DNA of 64,000 nucleotides from JAKIVR01 sp035933635. GTDB lineage: Archaea; Thermoplasmatota; Thermoplasmata; Lutacidiplasmatales; UBA184. Location: assembly GCA_035933635.1 (NCBI GenBank), contig DASYYY010000021.1:434001-498000 (forward strand). The letters are read 5' to 3'. The translations under genes were made by a program, and so were the position numbers. Under the pieces are notes generated by a model. That model saw nothing but the letters and a program-made list of their open reading frames with translations. It had not been told where the DNA came from and made no database searches. This document shows positions 42,244-50,720 of the stretch, one piece after another. Each line of letters begins with the position of its first letter. Position 1 is the stretch's first letter.

Positions 42244-42255
42244 CCCCCGTGTCCA
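42244..42255 (+). repeat. Direct repeat copy 3 (tRNA-Ala 3' end)
   Basis: Third CCCCCGTGTCCA, preceded by GGGTTTGGAGT. It marks the right border of the toxin-antitoxin segment; the next 80 bases before the VOC gene show nothing else. Confidence 0.7.
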
Positions 42256-42339
42256 CTTAATTCATCCACTGTCACCAATCTGTGACTACGACCGAGGGAG
42301 TCGAAGAACTGGAAGTGCGCCCTCCTCGCGAGCCCGCAG

Positions 42340-42735
42340 CTACTCCTCGCGGTCGAGCTGCGCGATCTGAATGATGTTCCCGCAGGTATCATTGAGTTGA
42401 GCGATCGTCGACCCCGTCACCTTCATCGGATCGAGCTTGAACTCGACGCCTAGTCCTTTCAGGCGAGCGACCTCTCGCTCAAGGTCGGAGACGAAGAACA
42501 TCGTTGCCGGTATCCCTTGACCCTTGAGCGCCGCCTGATAGTCTTGTGAGATGGGGTTTTCGTTCGGTTCGAGGACGAGCTCCGCCCCGTTGGGTTCCTC
42601 CCGCGAGACTACGGTGATCCATCGGTGCTTGCCGACCGGGACATCATGCCTTTTGACGAACGCGAGTTTCTCGGTGTAAAATCGGAGCGCCTTTTCCTGG
42701 TCGTCGACGAAGATACTCACGAGCTTGATCTTCAC
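42340..42735 (-). CDS. VOC-family protein
   Basis: A 131-residue glyoxalase/bleomycin-resistance-fold protein: KLVSIFVDDQEKALRFYTEKL opening, RWITVVSREEPNGAELVLEP, TMFFVSDLEREVARLKGLGVEF and NDTCGNIIQIAQLD. The first His ligand of glyoxalase I is absent (SIFV), so it belongs to the broader VOC group with unknown substrate. GTG 42735 is preferred because a TTCATATC element lies about 26 bases upstream; ATG 42786 would lie before that box. Confidence 0.77.
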   Translation of the reverse strand: MKIKLVSIFVDDQEKALRFYTEKLAFVKRHDVPVGKHRWITVVSREEPNGAELVLEPNENPISQDYQAALKGQGIPATMFFVSDLEREVARLKGLGVEFKLDPMKVTGSTIAQLNDTCGNIIQIAQLDREE

Positions 42736-42939
42736 GGTGGCTCGGCGGACAGTCGTTCCCGATATGAAACGGTCGGGATGGGCCACCCCTCGACCGGGGA
42801 TGCCGCCCGCGGCTTGACTGATCGGAAACCCAGCCTCGCTTCAGTCTCCCCCAATGGTCCAGTTCCGCTGGGGGGATCGGTCCTACGCACCGAAAAGTTC
42901 GCTTTGGGTACATGTGCTCGGCCGGTAAGTGCCCCGGCC

Positions 42940-43392
42940 ATGCCGATGATCGACGTGTACGCGCGACGTGACCTCCTGCCGGCGGGCGCGGACCGAACGA
43001 TCGCCGAGGAGCTCACCGCCGCCGTTCTTCGCGCGGAAGGAGTGGCCCACCCGGGGCCGTTCCACCTCGACAACACCGCCGCGTTCATCCACCGCATGGA
43101 CCCGGCGGCGGTTCACACAGCGGCCATGGAGTCGGCACGCACCATTCGCGTGCAAGTGATCACCCCTCCCGGAGCCCTGTCGCGGGACGGACAGCGGCAG
43201 CTGGTTCGGGAGGTGACCGACATCTTGGCCAGGATCGCCGGAGATTCCACGCAACCGCAGCGGACCTGGGTGATCCTCACCGACGCCGCCGAGGGCGGTT
43301 GGGGGATGGCCGGAACGGCCTTCGGCAGGGAAGAGTTCGCGGCTCTCGCCTCGAAGGCGGCGGCGGCCCGAAAGAGCGCTCCCCCGGGGTGA
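42940..43392 (+). CDS. 4-oxalocrotonate tautomerase-superfamily protein
   Basis: A 150-residue protein beginning Met-Pro (MPMIDVYARRDLL), so the catalytic Pro-1 of the tautomerase superfamily is available after Met removal. A second half (RVQVITPPGALSRDGQRQLVREVTDIL, read in two parts) repeats the beta-alpha-beta unit but without Pro at its start. The C-terminal GGWGMAG motif is typical of the larger subgroups. Substrate unknown. It may belong with the HxlR regulator next door. Confidence 0.75.
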   Translation: MPMIDVYARRDLLPAGADRTIAEELTAAVLRAEGVAHPGPFHLDNTAAFIHRMDPAAVHTAAMESARTIRVQVITPPGALSRDGQRQLVREVTDILARIAGDSTQPQRTWVILTDAAEGGWGMAGTAFGREEFAALASKAAAARKSAPPG

Positions 43393-43475
43393 CCTCACGA
43401 TCACGGGCAGCGTGGAGCGACGCCCCGGGTACCACTCGTGGGCTTTCTTCGACGGAGATGTCCCCCACGGCGGAT

Positions 43476-44084
43476 CTATCTGTGTCCTACCGCCGGGCTG
43501 CGGGGCGCGGCCCCCGATGCCGCCCGGTTTCCGGTGAGCTGTTTCAAACGACGGACCGACTGTATCTGAGCCTCCGACAGGATCGGCGCTCGATCTCGAT
43601 CGACCTCGGAGCCGACGAGGCCGCGAAGGAGCAGTTCCATCCCTTCCCGATCGTACAGCTCGAGCGGGGTGCGCGCCCGCCCGTCGTCAAAGACGCGGTC
43701 CGCGTGCCATCTGGCACCGTACACCGCGATCACCATGCCGATACGGAACGCGTCGTACCCCCGGTCGGTGAGGCTCCACCGCACCACCTTTGGAGGTGTG
43801 CTGCGCTCGACGGAGTGTCGCAGGAAGCCGCCGCGCTCGAGTTCCTTCAGCCTTGCAGAGAGGACCTTCTGCGGGATGCCCGCCAGCGAACGCAATAGGA
43901 GGTGGAACCGGTCCTGCTCGTACATCCCAATGTCCCGGAGTATCACGATCGTCCATTTCTTGCCGAGGAGCCCGAGTGACGACTCGACCGGACACTCCGC
44001 GAAGTCCACGCCCTGCTTCAGGAATCGGGGTGCGAGCCCGCGATGGGTCCGCCGGAACGCGCTTTCAATCGACGGCTCGGTCAC
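43476..44084 (-). CDS. HxlR-family transcriptional regulator
   Basis: A 202-residue winged-helix protein. The HxlR signature is clear: CPVESSLGLLGKKWTIVILRDI, FHLLLRSLAGIPQKVLSARLKELERGGFL (in two parts), and KVVRWSLTDRGYDAF. A single Cys at the start of the motif is the redox or electrophile sensor residue known in several family members. A helical C-terminal extension of about 70 residues is added. It probably controls the neighbouring tautomerase, VOC or SRPBCC genes (inference). GTG start. Confidence 0.85.
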   Translation of the reverse strand: MTEPSIESAFRRTHRGLAPRFLKQGVDFAECPVESSLGLLGKKWTIVILRDIGMYEQDRFHLLLRSLAGIPQKVLSARLKELERGGFLRHSVERSTPPKVVRWSLTDRGYDAFRIGMVIAVYGARWHADRVFDDGRARTPLELYDREGMELLLRGLVGSEVDRDRAPILSEAQIQSVRRLKQLTGNRAASGAAPRSPAVGHR

Positions 44085-44249
44085 AGAGGTACCCGGGGTG
44101 CTCTCCCTCGCGGAATGAACCCAGGACCCACCGCTTCATTCCCTTACCCCTGGGGTCTTCGGTGCCGCTCCGTTCGAGGCCGAAGACGGCCCCGGCACTG
44201 CCCACCGGCGCTCCGCTTCGTTCCGGAAGCGAGGGGTTCGATCCGCAGG

Positions 44250-44708
44250 TCACCGAGGGGGGCCTGTCGACGCCCGCTCCTGCCGGAACGCAGCGCGGAC
44301 GGCCGGAGCGTCCGCGGCAAACTCCGCATCGAGGAATTCTCGTGCGGCCGATTCGACGTCGCCCGCCGGGAGCGTCTTCGAGGAGAATTCGCCGTAGACG
44401 TCGATACGGGTCCGGTCGCCGGCGGGAGCGTACACGTACACGAACTTGGAGCCCTCGAGGACCCCCTCGATCCATTCGGTGACCACCGATATCGGCGGAA
44501 ACATCGAGATCCGGAGCCGGTCGGGAGCCCAGCGGCCTCGAAGCTGGCGCTCCGAGCCGTAGACGAAGGTGAGCTCCGATACCTTCTCGAACTTCGGATT
44601 GCGCGTATTGGTGTGGGCCGAGTCGTGCGCGCCGGTGCCATAGATGTACTTCCAGACAAAGTCGATCGGCGCATCGAATGTGCTCCCTTCGTCCTTGATG
44701 AACACCAT
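44250..44708 (-). CDS. SRPBCC-fold protein
   Basis: A 152-residue protein of the START/polyketide-cyclase-like helix-grip type: a first strand with GSTFDAPIDFVWKYI, alternating beta strands (FVYGSERQLRGRW, ISVVTEWIEGVLEG, FVYVYAPAGDRTRIDVYGEF) and a C-terminal helix. It would bind a hydrophobic ligand. TATA-like sequences lie 30-45 bases upstream of ATG 44708. A second SRPBCC gene is divergent at 44967. Confidence 0.7.
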   Translation of the reverse strand: MVFIKDEGSTFDAPIDFVWKYIYGTGAHDSAHTNTRNPKFEKVSELTFVYGSERQLRGRWAPDRLRISMFPPISVVTEWIEGVLEGSKFVYVYAPAGDRTRIDVYGEFSSKTLPAGDVESAAREFLDAEFAADAPAVRAAFRQERASTGPPR

Positions 44709-44966
44709 CGTCGCCCGCCGTTCGGAACGCCAGAGATAGACCGAGGGGTATAACGCGTCGGAGCTCCCCCGAACGCACCGAACGAGCCCGGGACCTCCAC
44801 CGGCGGCACGACCGGTCGCACGCTCCGTTGACTCGAACCTGACTCGCCCGCCTTCGATGGAAGTCTCCGAGGGGCGCCGAAGAGGCGGGTCGGGTCGGCG
44901 TGGGGGAGGTTCGATATACGCTCCGCTCCTCAGCGCGGCGGCTCCGTCGAGGAGCAGGGAACCACG

Positions 44967-45404
44967 ATGGTCGACTATCAGCACGAGCAACTCTTTCCCT
45001 TCCCGATGGAGCGCGTCTGGAAACTCCTGCAGGACCATCGCGACGACACGCTCATCTCGCGCGTCCACCCGTTGGTCAAGCAGCAGCGCACCGTCGCCCG
45101 GGACGGAGATTCGGTGATCGTGGACCGGACGATCGACGCTCGAGGCAAGCTCCTCGCCTCCCAGTGGAAGCTCACCGCGCACCCGCCCGAGACGTTCCGA
45201 TGGGAGATCGTTTCGAGCAACGGACCCTACGCCGCGGGGAGCTGGATGGAGAATACCTACTCGACGGAGTCGGGCGGGACTCGGATCCGGTCCCGCGGGG
45301 AGCTCAAGATCACCGTGCTGCCGTTCTTCTTCCCCCAACGGCCGGTTCTTCGGCGCGTGCTGGACACGATCGACGCCGAGGACCAGGCCTACCTTCGCGG
45401 GTGA
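44967..45404 (+). CDS. SRPBCC-fold protein
   Basis: A 145-residue helix-grip protein: FPFPMERVWKLLQDH at the N-terminus, strands VIVDRTID, LLASQWKLTAHPPETFRWEIV, AGSWMENTYSTES, TRIRSRGELKI, and a final long helix with Pro-flanked FFF. Similar in layout to the divergent gene at 44250 but with little residue identity. A CGATATACG element at about 44912-44920 lies upstream, leaving a short leader. It converges with the methyltransferase gene and overlaps it by 16 bases. Confidence 0.7.
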   Translation: MVDYQHEQLFPFPMERVWKLLQDHRDDTLISRVHPLVKQQRTVARDGDSVIVDRTIDARGKLLASQWKLTAHPPETFRWEIVSSNGPYAAGSWMENTYSTESGGTRIRSRGELKITVLPFFFPQRPVLRRVLDTIDAEDQAYLRG

Positions 45405-46162
45405 GCCGGCCTTCGTACCGGGACCCCGGGCCGCTGCCCGACGAGGAGCCCGCGGCCCGGCGTGAGTCCCTGGGCGAGGAAACGGGCGTGGAGTCCCGCC
45501 CGCTCCATCAGTCCCAGGAGCCGCGCGTGGGAAACCAGCAATCCGACGTCGTCCTCCGCGAAATGCCGGACCCCCCGGCGTGCATCGGCCACCAGGTACT
45601 CGAAGCGGACGATCGAGTGTCTCCCCCGCCGGGAACTGAAGGCCATACGGGCGACGGCGCGCGTGGGTTCGGAGTGGCCCACGAGCTGAACGAAGCCGGC
45701 TCGGAAGTCCTTGGGATCGATCCACGGCTCGACGATCACCACTCCTCCGGGTTTGACGTGAGCGGCGAAGGTGCGGAACGCCGCACCGACCTCTTCCCCC
45801 GACCGTAGGTGCCCGATCGCGCTGAACAAGCAGCTGACCACGTCGAAACGCTCGTCCAGACGGAATGAGCGCATGTCCGCGTGATACAACCGCGTCCCCG
45901 GGAGGCGGCGCCGGGCGATCCGGAGCATCGGCCGGCTGAGGTCGAGACCGGCGACATCGTGGCTCCGGCGGAGGAACTCGAGATGGCGACCGGTACCGCA
46001 GGCGACGTCGAGCCACGACCGGCCCCCCGATCGTCCGAACCGTACGGCCAGGGAATCGAGGTATCGTGCTTCGCGCCGAGAGTCCTTGGCGGAGACCAGG
46101 GCATCGTACTGGTCGGCCAGACGGTAGAACATCATCGGCCGGGCGGACGAAGTACCGCTCAT
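45389..46162 (-). CDS. Class I SAM-dependent methyltransferase
   Basis: A 257-residue Rossmann-fold methyltransferase. Motif I is LDVACGTGRHLEFL, followed by VAGLDLSRPMLRIAR (acidic end of strand 2), HADMRSF, FDVVSCLFSAIGHL and VKPGGVVIVEPW. The profile resembles small-molecule and sugar N-methyltransferases such as glycine N-methyltransferase-like or daunosamine enzymes. Substrate unknown. Translation may start at ATG 46162 or at the internal MM pair at 46135/46132. Confidence 0.83.
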   Translation of the reverse strand: MSGTSSARPMMFYRLADQYDALVSAKDSRREARYLDSLAVRFGRSGGRSWLDVACGTGRHLEFLRRSHDVAGLDLSRPMLRIARRRLPGTRLYHADMRSFRLDERFDVVSCLFSAIGHLRSGEEVGAAFRTFAAHVKPGGVVIVEPWIDPKDFRAGFVQLVGHSEPTRAVARMAFSSRRGRHSIVRFEYLVADARRGVRHFAEDDVGLLVSHARLLGLMERAGLHARFLAQGLTPGRGLLVGQRPGVPVRRPAHPRR

Positions 46163-46453
46163 GCCCAGTCCCGCCGGTCGCCGGCGTCCCCTCTCCGAGC
46201 GTGTCCGGGGATTTCAGAGGCTCGGGTCCGCTGCATTCCGGAGGCGCGGAGCGCTCGGGCCCGATCGGTTGGCCCCGGGGGCGAGAGCAGGGCGAATCAT
46301 CGACGGCGCTGCGGATCGGATCCGACCGCGGACCCCTCGGGCAGGGCCTCCGTGCCGGGCAGAGTCCACTCCCCGCCGGATCGGCCGGAGCCGGCCGGGC
46401 ACGGAACGGTCGTCCCCGAAGAAGCTCTTAGCGGACCGACGGCTCGCGGGCGC

Positions 46454-47413
46454 ATGGCCGCGACCGAGGCGTTGATCTCCTGGTTGATGACGGATGCCGA
46501 CCCGGCCGTCCGACGGCGGGTCCGTCTCGAGCTGCAGGGCCGCACCGCTGACGACCGCGACGTCGAAGCCGACACCGGTGCGCTCGGGATCGAAGGCTGG
46601 ACGAAGTCCATCCTCGACCTGCAACTCCCGGGGGGGCAGTGGGACAATCCCTCGGACGCGGAGGACGACCTCTACCGGCCCAAGTATGTCGCCACCAACT
46701 GGAGGCTGATCGTCCTCGCCGAGATGGGAATGACCGGGCAGCACCCCGGGATTCGGCGCGCGGCGGACCTCTTGCTCGATCGGTGGGCCGGCCCGAACGG
46801 AGTGCTCGGCGGGGGCGGGAGCGAGGTCTGCATCACGGGGAACGCCGTACGCTACCTCTACCGGTTCGGCTACCGTGACGATGCGCGCGTCATTGCCGGC
46901 CGGGATTGGCTGGTCGCGCAGCAGAAGACCGACGGGGGCTGGCACTGCTTTCGATCCGCCGACGGGACGCTCGACGCCTGGGAGGGGCTCGCGGCGTTGG
47001 CCGAGTACACCGTTGCCGAGCGAACGCCCGCGATGACCCGGGCGATCGAGCGGGGGGCCGAGTTCTTCCTCGATCGCGAACTCCTCCACGAGGGTGAGTC
47101 CCCGTACGCGCCCTGGACTCGGATCCACTACCCGAACCACTACTACTACGACTTCCTCGTCGGGCTCGACCTCCTCACGCGCCTAGGATACGGCGGGGAC
47201 CCTCGCTTGCGCCGCGCGCTCGATCTGCTCGAATCCAAGCGCAATCCCGAGGGCAGCTGGAACATCGAGGCCGACCACCCGGACCTTCCGCCGGAGATCG
47301 ACTACCAGGTGAGCGCGCCGTACTATCCGTTCGTGATCGAGCGGGCCGGGGCTCCGAGCCGATGGGCCACTCTCAACGCGCTCGGCGTCCTGGCCCGTGC
47401 GGGTCGCGCGTGA
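46454..47413 (+). CDS. Alpha/alpha-toroid (squalene cyclase/prenyltransferase repeat) protein
   Basis: A 319-residue helical protein with QW-like repeats: LQLPGGQWDN, GGGGSEVCITGNAVRYL, KTDGGWHCF, KRNPEGSWNIE and repeated paired helices. This is the toroid found in terpene cyclases, prenyltransferases and related proteins. The catalytic DxDD of squalene cyclases is not present, so enzymatic activity is unproven. A CTCTTAGCG element lies about 26 bases before ATG 46454. It overlaps the DUF429 gene (GTGA). Confidence 0.75.
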   Translation: MAATEALISWLMTDADPAVRRRVRLELQGRTADDRDVEADTGALGIEGWTKSILDLQLPGGQWDNPSDAEDDLYRPKYVATNWRLIVLAEMGMTGQHPGIRRAADLLLDRWAGPNGVLGGGGSEVCITGNAVRYLYRFGYRDDARVIAGRDWLVAQQKTDGGWHCFRSADGTLDAWEGLAALAEYTVAERTPAMTRAIERGAEFFLDRELLHEGESPYAPWTRIHYPNHYYYDFLVGLDLLTRLGYGGDPRLRRALDLLESKRNPEGSWNIEADHPDLPPEIDYQVSAPYYPFVIERAGAPSRWATLNALGVLARAGRA

Positions 47414-48066
47414 GACGCGCTGGGGACGTCGCCGTCGGGGTGGATCTCGCCGGGTCCCCGTCGCGCTCGACGGGCTTCTGCGCGATGGACCGCGACCTCG
47501 TCTGCGAGGTCGAGGTCCTGCACACCGACCAAGAGATCTGGGAACGCATCGACGCGGCGGCTCCGGCGGTCGTGAGCATCGACGCCCCCCTTTCGCTCCC
47601 GCGGGGACGCCGCAGCCTCGGCGACCGGTCCGGGCCGCACTTCCGAAGTTGCGACCTCGCCCTGCGGACCCGCGGGATCCGATTCTTCCCTCTGACGCTC
47701 GGTCCCATGCGCATGCTGACGCGTCGGGGGATGCGGCTGCGAACCCGCCTCGAGCGAGCAGGTTTCGTCGCACGAGAATCCTACCCCGGAGCCGCTCAGG
47801 ACATCTTGGGCATCCCTCGCAAGGGTGCGGGCCTCCCCCGACTGCGGGCCGGGTTGTTGCGGTTGGGAGTCCAGGGCGGTGCCCGCAGGCGTGGATTGAC
47901 GCACGACGAGCTCGACGCGATCACGGCCGCGTACGTGGGCCGCCTCTGGTTGGAGGGGCAGGCGGAGGAGATCGGCGATCCGAGGGAGGGGGTGATGATC
48001 CTGCCTCGACCACGATCTGGGGCTTCCGCCCCGACGCGGCAGGTCTCTGGGCGGGACGTTGCATAA
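47410..48066 (+). CDS. DUF429 protein, RNase H-like fold
   Basis: A 218-residue protein with the start VAVGVDLAGSPSRSTGF (RNase H-like first strand with Asp), VVSIDAPLSLP and the C-terminal THDELDAITAAYVGRL helix with two acidic residues, as in DUF429 proteins. They are thought to be nuclease-fold enzymes with no known substrate. GTG 47410 overlaps the stop of the toroid gene, so the two are coupled. A Pro/Arg-rich tail of about 30 residues ends the protein. Confidence 0.78.
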   Translation: MRRAGDVAVGVDLAGSPSRSTGFCAMDRDLVCEVEVLHTDQEIWERIDAAAPAVVSIDAPLSLPRGRRSLGDRSGPHFRSCDLALRTRGIRFFPLTLGPMRMLTRRGMRLRTRLERAGFVARESYPGAAQDILGIPRKGAGLPRLRAGLLRLGVQGGARRRGLTHDELDAITAAYVGRLWLEGQAEEIGDPREGVMILPRPRSGASAPTRQVSGRDVA

Positions 48067-48203
48067 CTCTCCACTCGAAATCCGACACCTGTCTGCCAAG
48101 TGTACGCCGCCTGTTTCTCGACGAGCATCGACGCCGAACCCCCCCGATTCTCGTGGAAACCCGGCCTTTATGTACGACATGCGTCTGACAATTGGCTGGA
48201 CCT

Positions 48204-48359
48204 GTGGTCGCACGCGGAGCGAATCTGACGCCACTCGCCGCCTTGGGGGCGGTCAACGCATCCCCATCGCTCGCAGACTTTCCCCTCTGGACGGTCCCGC
48301 TCGAAGTCCGGCGCCCGCTCGAGAACCTTCGCCCCCAGCCCTCCGAGGAGTCGAGCTGA
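48204..48359 (+). CDS. Possible 51-residue protein
   Basis: A frame from GTG 48204 to TGA 48359 with an apolar, balanced composition (LTPLAALGAVNASPSLADF). A CTTTATG element (48164-48170) lies about 35 bases upstream. It ends two bases before the next small frame, as in an operon. No family is recognised and a non-coding explanation is possible. Confidence 0.35.
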   Translation: MVARGANLTPLAALGAVNASPSLADFPLWTVPLEVRRPLENLRPQPSEESS

Positions 48360-48361
48360 GC

Positions 48362-48583
48362 GTGGCGGCCAAGCTCCTGACCCCGCGAGAATCCCTGGCA
48401 CCCATCCTTTCCTCCGAGCCCCCTCGACCGGCGAGCCTCGGGATCGCGACACCCCGTGGCGTGGGCCAACGCCCCCGCATGAGTCCGGCCGCGGCGGCGG
48501 CGTTTGCGACCTTCGTCGACCCGGCCCGGGCGCGGGCCGCGATGGAGGGCCGTACGCTCGTCTATACCGTGCGGTGGAGCTAG
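48362..48583 (+). CDS. Possible 73-residue protein
   Basis: GTG 48362 to TAG 48583, two bases after the preceding small frame. It has an N-terminal AAKLLTPRESL, a disordered Pro/Arg middle and an Ala-rich helix followed by GRTLVYTVRWS. It overlaps the end of the convergent RNase HI gene by 4 bases. Family unknown. Confidence 0.42.
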   Translation: MAAKLLTPRESLAPILSSEPPRPASLGIATPRGVGQRPRMSPAAAAAFATFVDPARARAAMEGRTLVYTVRWS

Positions 48584-49128
48584 CGCTCCTCCGACGGCCA
48601 CTCCCCGTCGTCCTCGCTCAGCGGCGCCGGTAGCGTCGGGGGCCGGTGGCGCCCGGCGCTCCGCCGTTCCTGTTCAAAGGCGCGTTTGGAGAGCTCGTCG
48701 GCCCGGGTGTTCTCCTCGCGAGGTATCCAGCCGAACCGCACGCCTTCGAACCGTTGGACGAGGCGGTCGAGGTGCTCCTTGTACGCCCGGAGGTGCTCGG
48801 CCCGCACGCGGTACTCCCCCTGCATCTGGCGGACGACGAGCTCGCTATCTCCGAGGAGCACGACCTGGCCGCGGAACCCCTGCTGGGCGAGCCATTCGAG
48901 CGCCCGGGTCGCCGCGGAGTACTCGGCCACGTTGTTCGTGGCTCGGGGCGACCACGGGGGCACGGCCAGACCGAACTCCTCGTACTTCAACCCGCTCCCT
49001 TCGACGGTGAAACCGTAGGTCGCGATCCCGCCGCCCCGCGCCGGCTCGCACGCCCCGTCGAAGTGCACCTGGACCAGCGAGGGGAAGACCGTCTTCCCCC
49101 GCGGCAGCTCGTCGTCCCCCGGGCTCAT
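48580..49128 (-). CDS. rnhA: Ribonuclease HI-like protein
   Basis: A 182-residue RNase H fold. The four catalytic acids are in place: Asp in VQVHFDGACEP, Glu in TNNVAEYSA, Asp in LLGDSELVV and Asp in EENTRADELSK. Archaeal homologues of this type degrade the RNA of RNA-DNA hybrids. The first 15 residues and the acidic/Pro-rich 30-residue C-terminal tail lie outside the fold. The next gene upstream ends 4 bases before its start. Confidence 0.88.
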   Translation of the reverse strand: MSPGDDELPRGKTVFPSLVQVHFDGACEPARGGGIATYGFTVEGSGLKYEEFGLAVPPWSPRATNNVAEYSAATRALEWLAQQGFRGQVVLLGDSELVVRQMQGEYRVRAEHLRAYKEHLDRLVQRFEGVRFGWIPREENTRADELSKRAFEQERRSAGRHRPPTLPAPLSEDDGEWPSEER

Positions 49129-49132
49129 CGAA

Positions 49133-49648
49133 CTACCAGCTCCGCGCGCGGCCCGGGACGAACCGCCGCCGGCCCTTCGTGGGCCGAGGGCAATCGCAGT
49201 ATGCCTCGTCCTTGACGCACGGTGCGCAGCGGACCGCTCCCGAGAGGTAGAACAGCGGCTTGCCGCATTCCTGGCACCGCCGGCGGGTCCCGCATCGGGG
49301 GCAGGTCAGCTCGCGCGCCGAGATGAGCGTGTAGCACTTCGAGCAGTTGACCGACTCGCGGGGCGACGGGAGATAGCGCCGGCCCGTGTGCTCCTTGCTC
49401 TGCTCCTTGAGCCGGTCGGCGAGGAGGTTCTCCTCCTCGTTGCCCCAGGTCCCGCGCACGGTGGTGGTGTCCGGGTCGGGCCGGGTGGCGCCGTACAACG
49501 TCGCGACCAGCCCGAGCGGCACGCCGATCGCGCCGAGGAAGAGGAAGGCGTTCGCCCCGGGAGTGTTGCCGATCCAGAAGGGCAGGCTGATGCACACCGC
49601 CCCCGCGACGAGCAGCAGGGCACCGAGGGCCGTGAAGATCCGATTCAT
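49133..49648 (-). CDS. Two-TM protein with cytoplasmic zinc ribbons
   Basis: A 171-residue protein: two N-terminal TM segments (about residues 5-27 and 32-52), then a soluble region with zinc-binding Cys pairs (NCSKC, TCPRCG, RCQECG, RCAPC, YCDC), enough for two treble-clef or ribbon domains. Function unknown; the design fits a membrane-tethered adaptor. Start ATG 49648. It precedes the RNase HI gene by 4 bases, so the two form an operon. Confidence 0.72.
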   Translation of the reverse strand: MNRIFTALGALLLVAGAVCISLPFWIGNTPGANAFLFLGAIGVPLGLVATLYGATRPDPDTTTVRGTWGNEEENLLADRLKEQSKEHTGRRYLPSPRESVNCSKCYTLISARELTCPRCGTRRRCQECGKPLFYLSGAVRCAPCVKDEAYCDCPRPTKGRRRFVPGRARSW

Positions 49649-49754
49649 GGGGGTGGGAACGGCCTCGCGACCGCCCTCGAATCTAGGGGCGGGTCCGGCA
49701 TATCTTCGTTCTCCCCGAGGAGCGGCGTTTTGAAGGCGGGAGACTCGCCGGGCC

Positions 49755-50219
49755 ATGCCGAACCCGATCGTTACGCTCCAGACCAACGCCGGCGAGATCC
49801 GCGCCGAGATCTTCGAGGACAAGGTACCCAACACCGCGGCGAACTTCCTCAAGCTCGTGCGCAAGGGATTCTACGACGGGCTGACGTTCCACCGGGTGAT
49901 CCCGGGGTTCATGATCCAGGGCGGTGACCCCGCCGGCGATGGCTCGGGCGGACCGGGCTACGAGATCCGCGACGAGTTCCACGCCTCGCTCAAGCACACC
50001 GGCCCCGGGCTGCTGTCGATGGCGAACGCGGGTCCGAACACCGGCGGCAGCCAGTTCTTCATCACGCTGGCCGCGACCCCGTGGCTCGATGGAAAGCATG
50101 CCATCTTCGGCAAGGTGATCACCGGGCAGGACATCGTGGCGCGCATCGCCCAGGTCCCGCGCGACCGCAACGACCGGCCCCGGACCTCGGTGACGATCCA
50201 GAAAGCCACCGTCGGCTAG
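49755..50219 (+). CDS. Peptidyl-prolyl cis-trans isomerase, cyclophilin type
   Basis: A 154-residue cyclophilin without a signal peptide, so cytoplasmic. Core motifs: VPNTAANFLKLVRKGFYDG, FHRVIPGFMIQGGDP, LLSMANAGPNTGGSQFFIT and WLDGKHAIFGKV, with the catalytic Arg and the FFIT segment intact. It assists folding at Xaa-Pro bonds. A GTTTTGAA element lies about 26 bases before ATG 49755. Confidence 0.95.
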   Translation: MPNPIVTLQTNAGEIRAEIFEDKVPNTAANFLKLVRKGFYDGLTFHRVIPGFMIQGGDPAGDGSGGPGYEIRDEFHASLKHTGPGLLSMANAGPNTGGSQFFITLAATPWLDGKHAIFGKVITGQDIVARIAQVPRDRNDRPRTSVTIQKATVG

Positions 50220-50231
50220 GCCTATCCGGCG

Positions 50232-50720
50232 TCACGCCGGGAAGTCCATGCGCAGCCGCGGGAGGACGTCGCGGGCATCGGAGACGGTGATCAGCGCCGC
50301 CCCGGCGAGGCTGAAGACCGGGACGAGGGCGAGCCACTGCAACAGCATCGCATAGTCGATCGTCGCGAGACGTCCCGTTCCGATCGGGAGGGTGAGCACG
50401 GCGTAAGGCACGAGGAAGAGCAGGTAGGCGATCGCGGCGCCCGCCCGGACCCCGCGGACGGGCCCGTAGACCCGAGTGGGGCGAAGGATGTAGGTGAGCG
50501 AGGAGAGGATCGAGAGCACGGCACCGCCGACGGTCGTCTGGACGAGACCGATGTGCGACCCGAACCCGTGATCGGCGAGCTGGGCGAGGACCACCGCGGG
50601 CAGCCCGACAGTGAACAGCAGGAGCGGCGCGAGGAGCAACAGCCCGACGGTGACCCTCCTCGCGAGAGACGGAAGCCGGACCCCGGACGGGTTCGGCCCG
50701 TACCCCCACGGGGGGCTCAT
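50232..50720 (-). CDS. Four-TM envelope protein, cassette 2 gene C
   Basis: A 162-residue membrane protein with four hydrophobic segments (about 22-45, 55-75, 88-112, 125-145). It resembles the protein at 22745-23434 in segment order, in the YGP/YGFF loop and in the MDFP/WDFP ending, though it lacks the basic tail and Pro-rich start. ATG 50720 overlaps the stop of gene B. Function unknown. Confidence 0.65.
   Translation of the reverse strand: MSPPWGYGPNPSGVRLPSLARRVTVGLLLLAPLLLFTVGLPAVVLAQLADHGFGSHIGLVQTTVGGAVLSILSSLTYILRPTRVYGPVRGVRAGAAIAYLLFLVPYAVLTLPIGTGRLATIDYAMLLQWLALVPVFSLAGAALITVSDARDVLPRLRMDFPA

Noticed and set aside
44711..46016. N-terminal extension of the SRPBCC gene at 44250 to a 588-residue frame
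   Set aside because: The upstream part overlaps the convergent SRPBCC and methyltransferase genes and is Arg/Pro-rich; the fold starts at ATG 44708.
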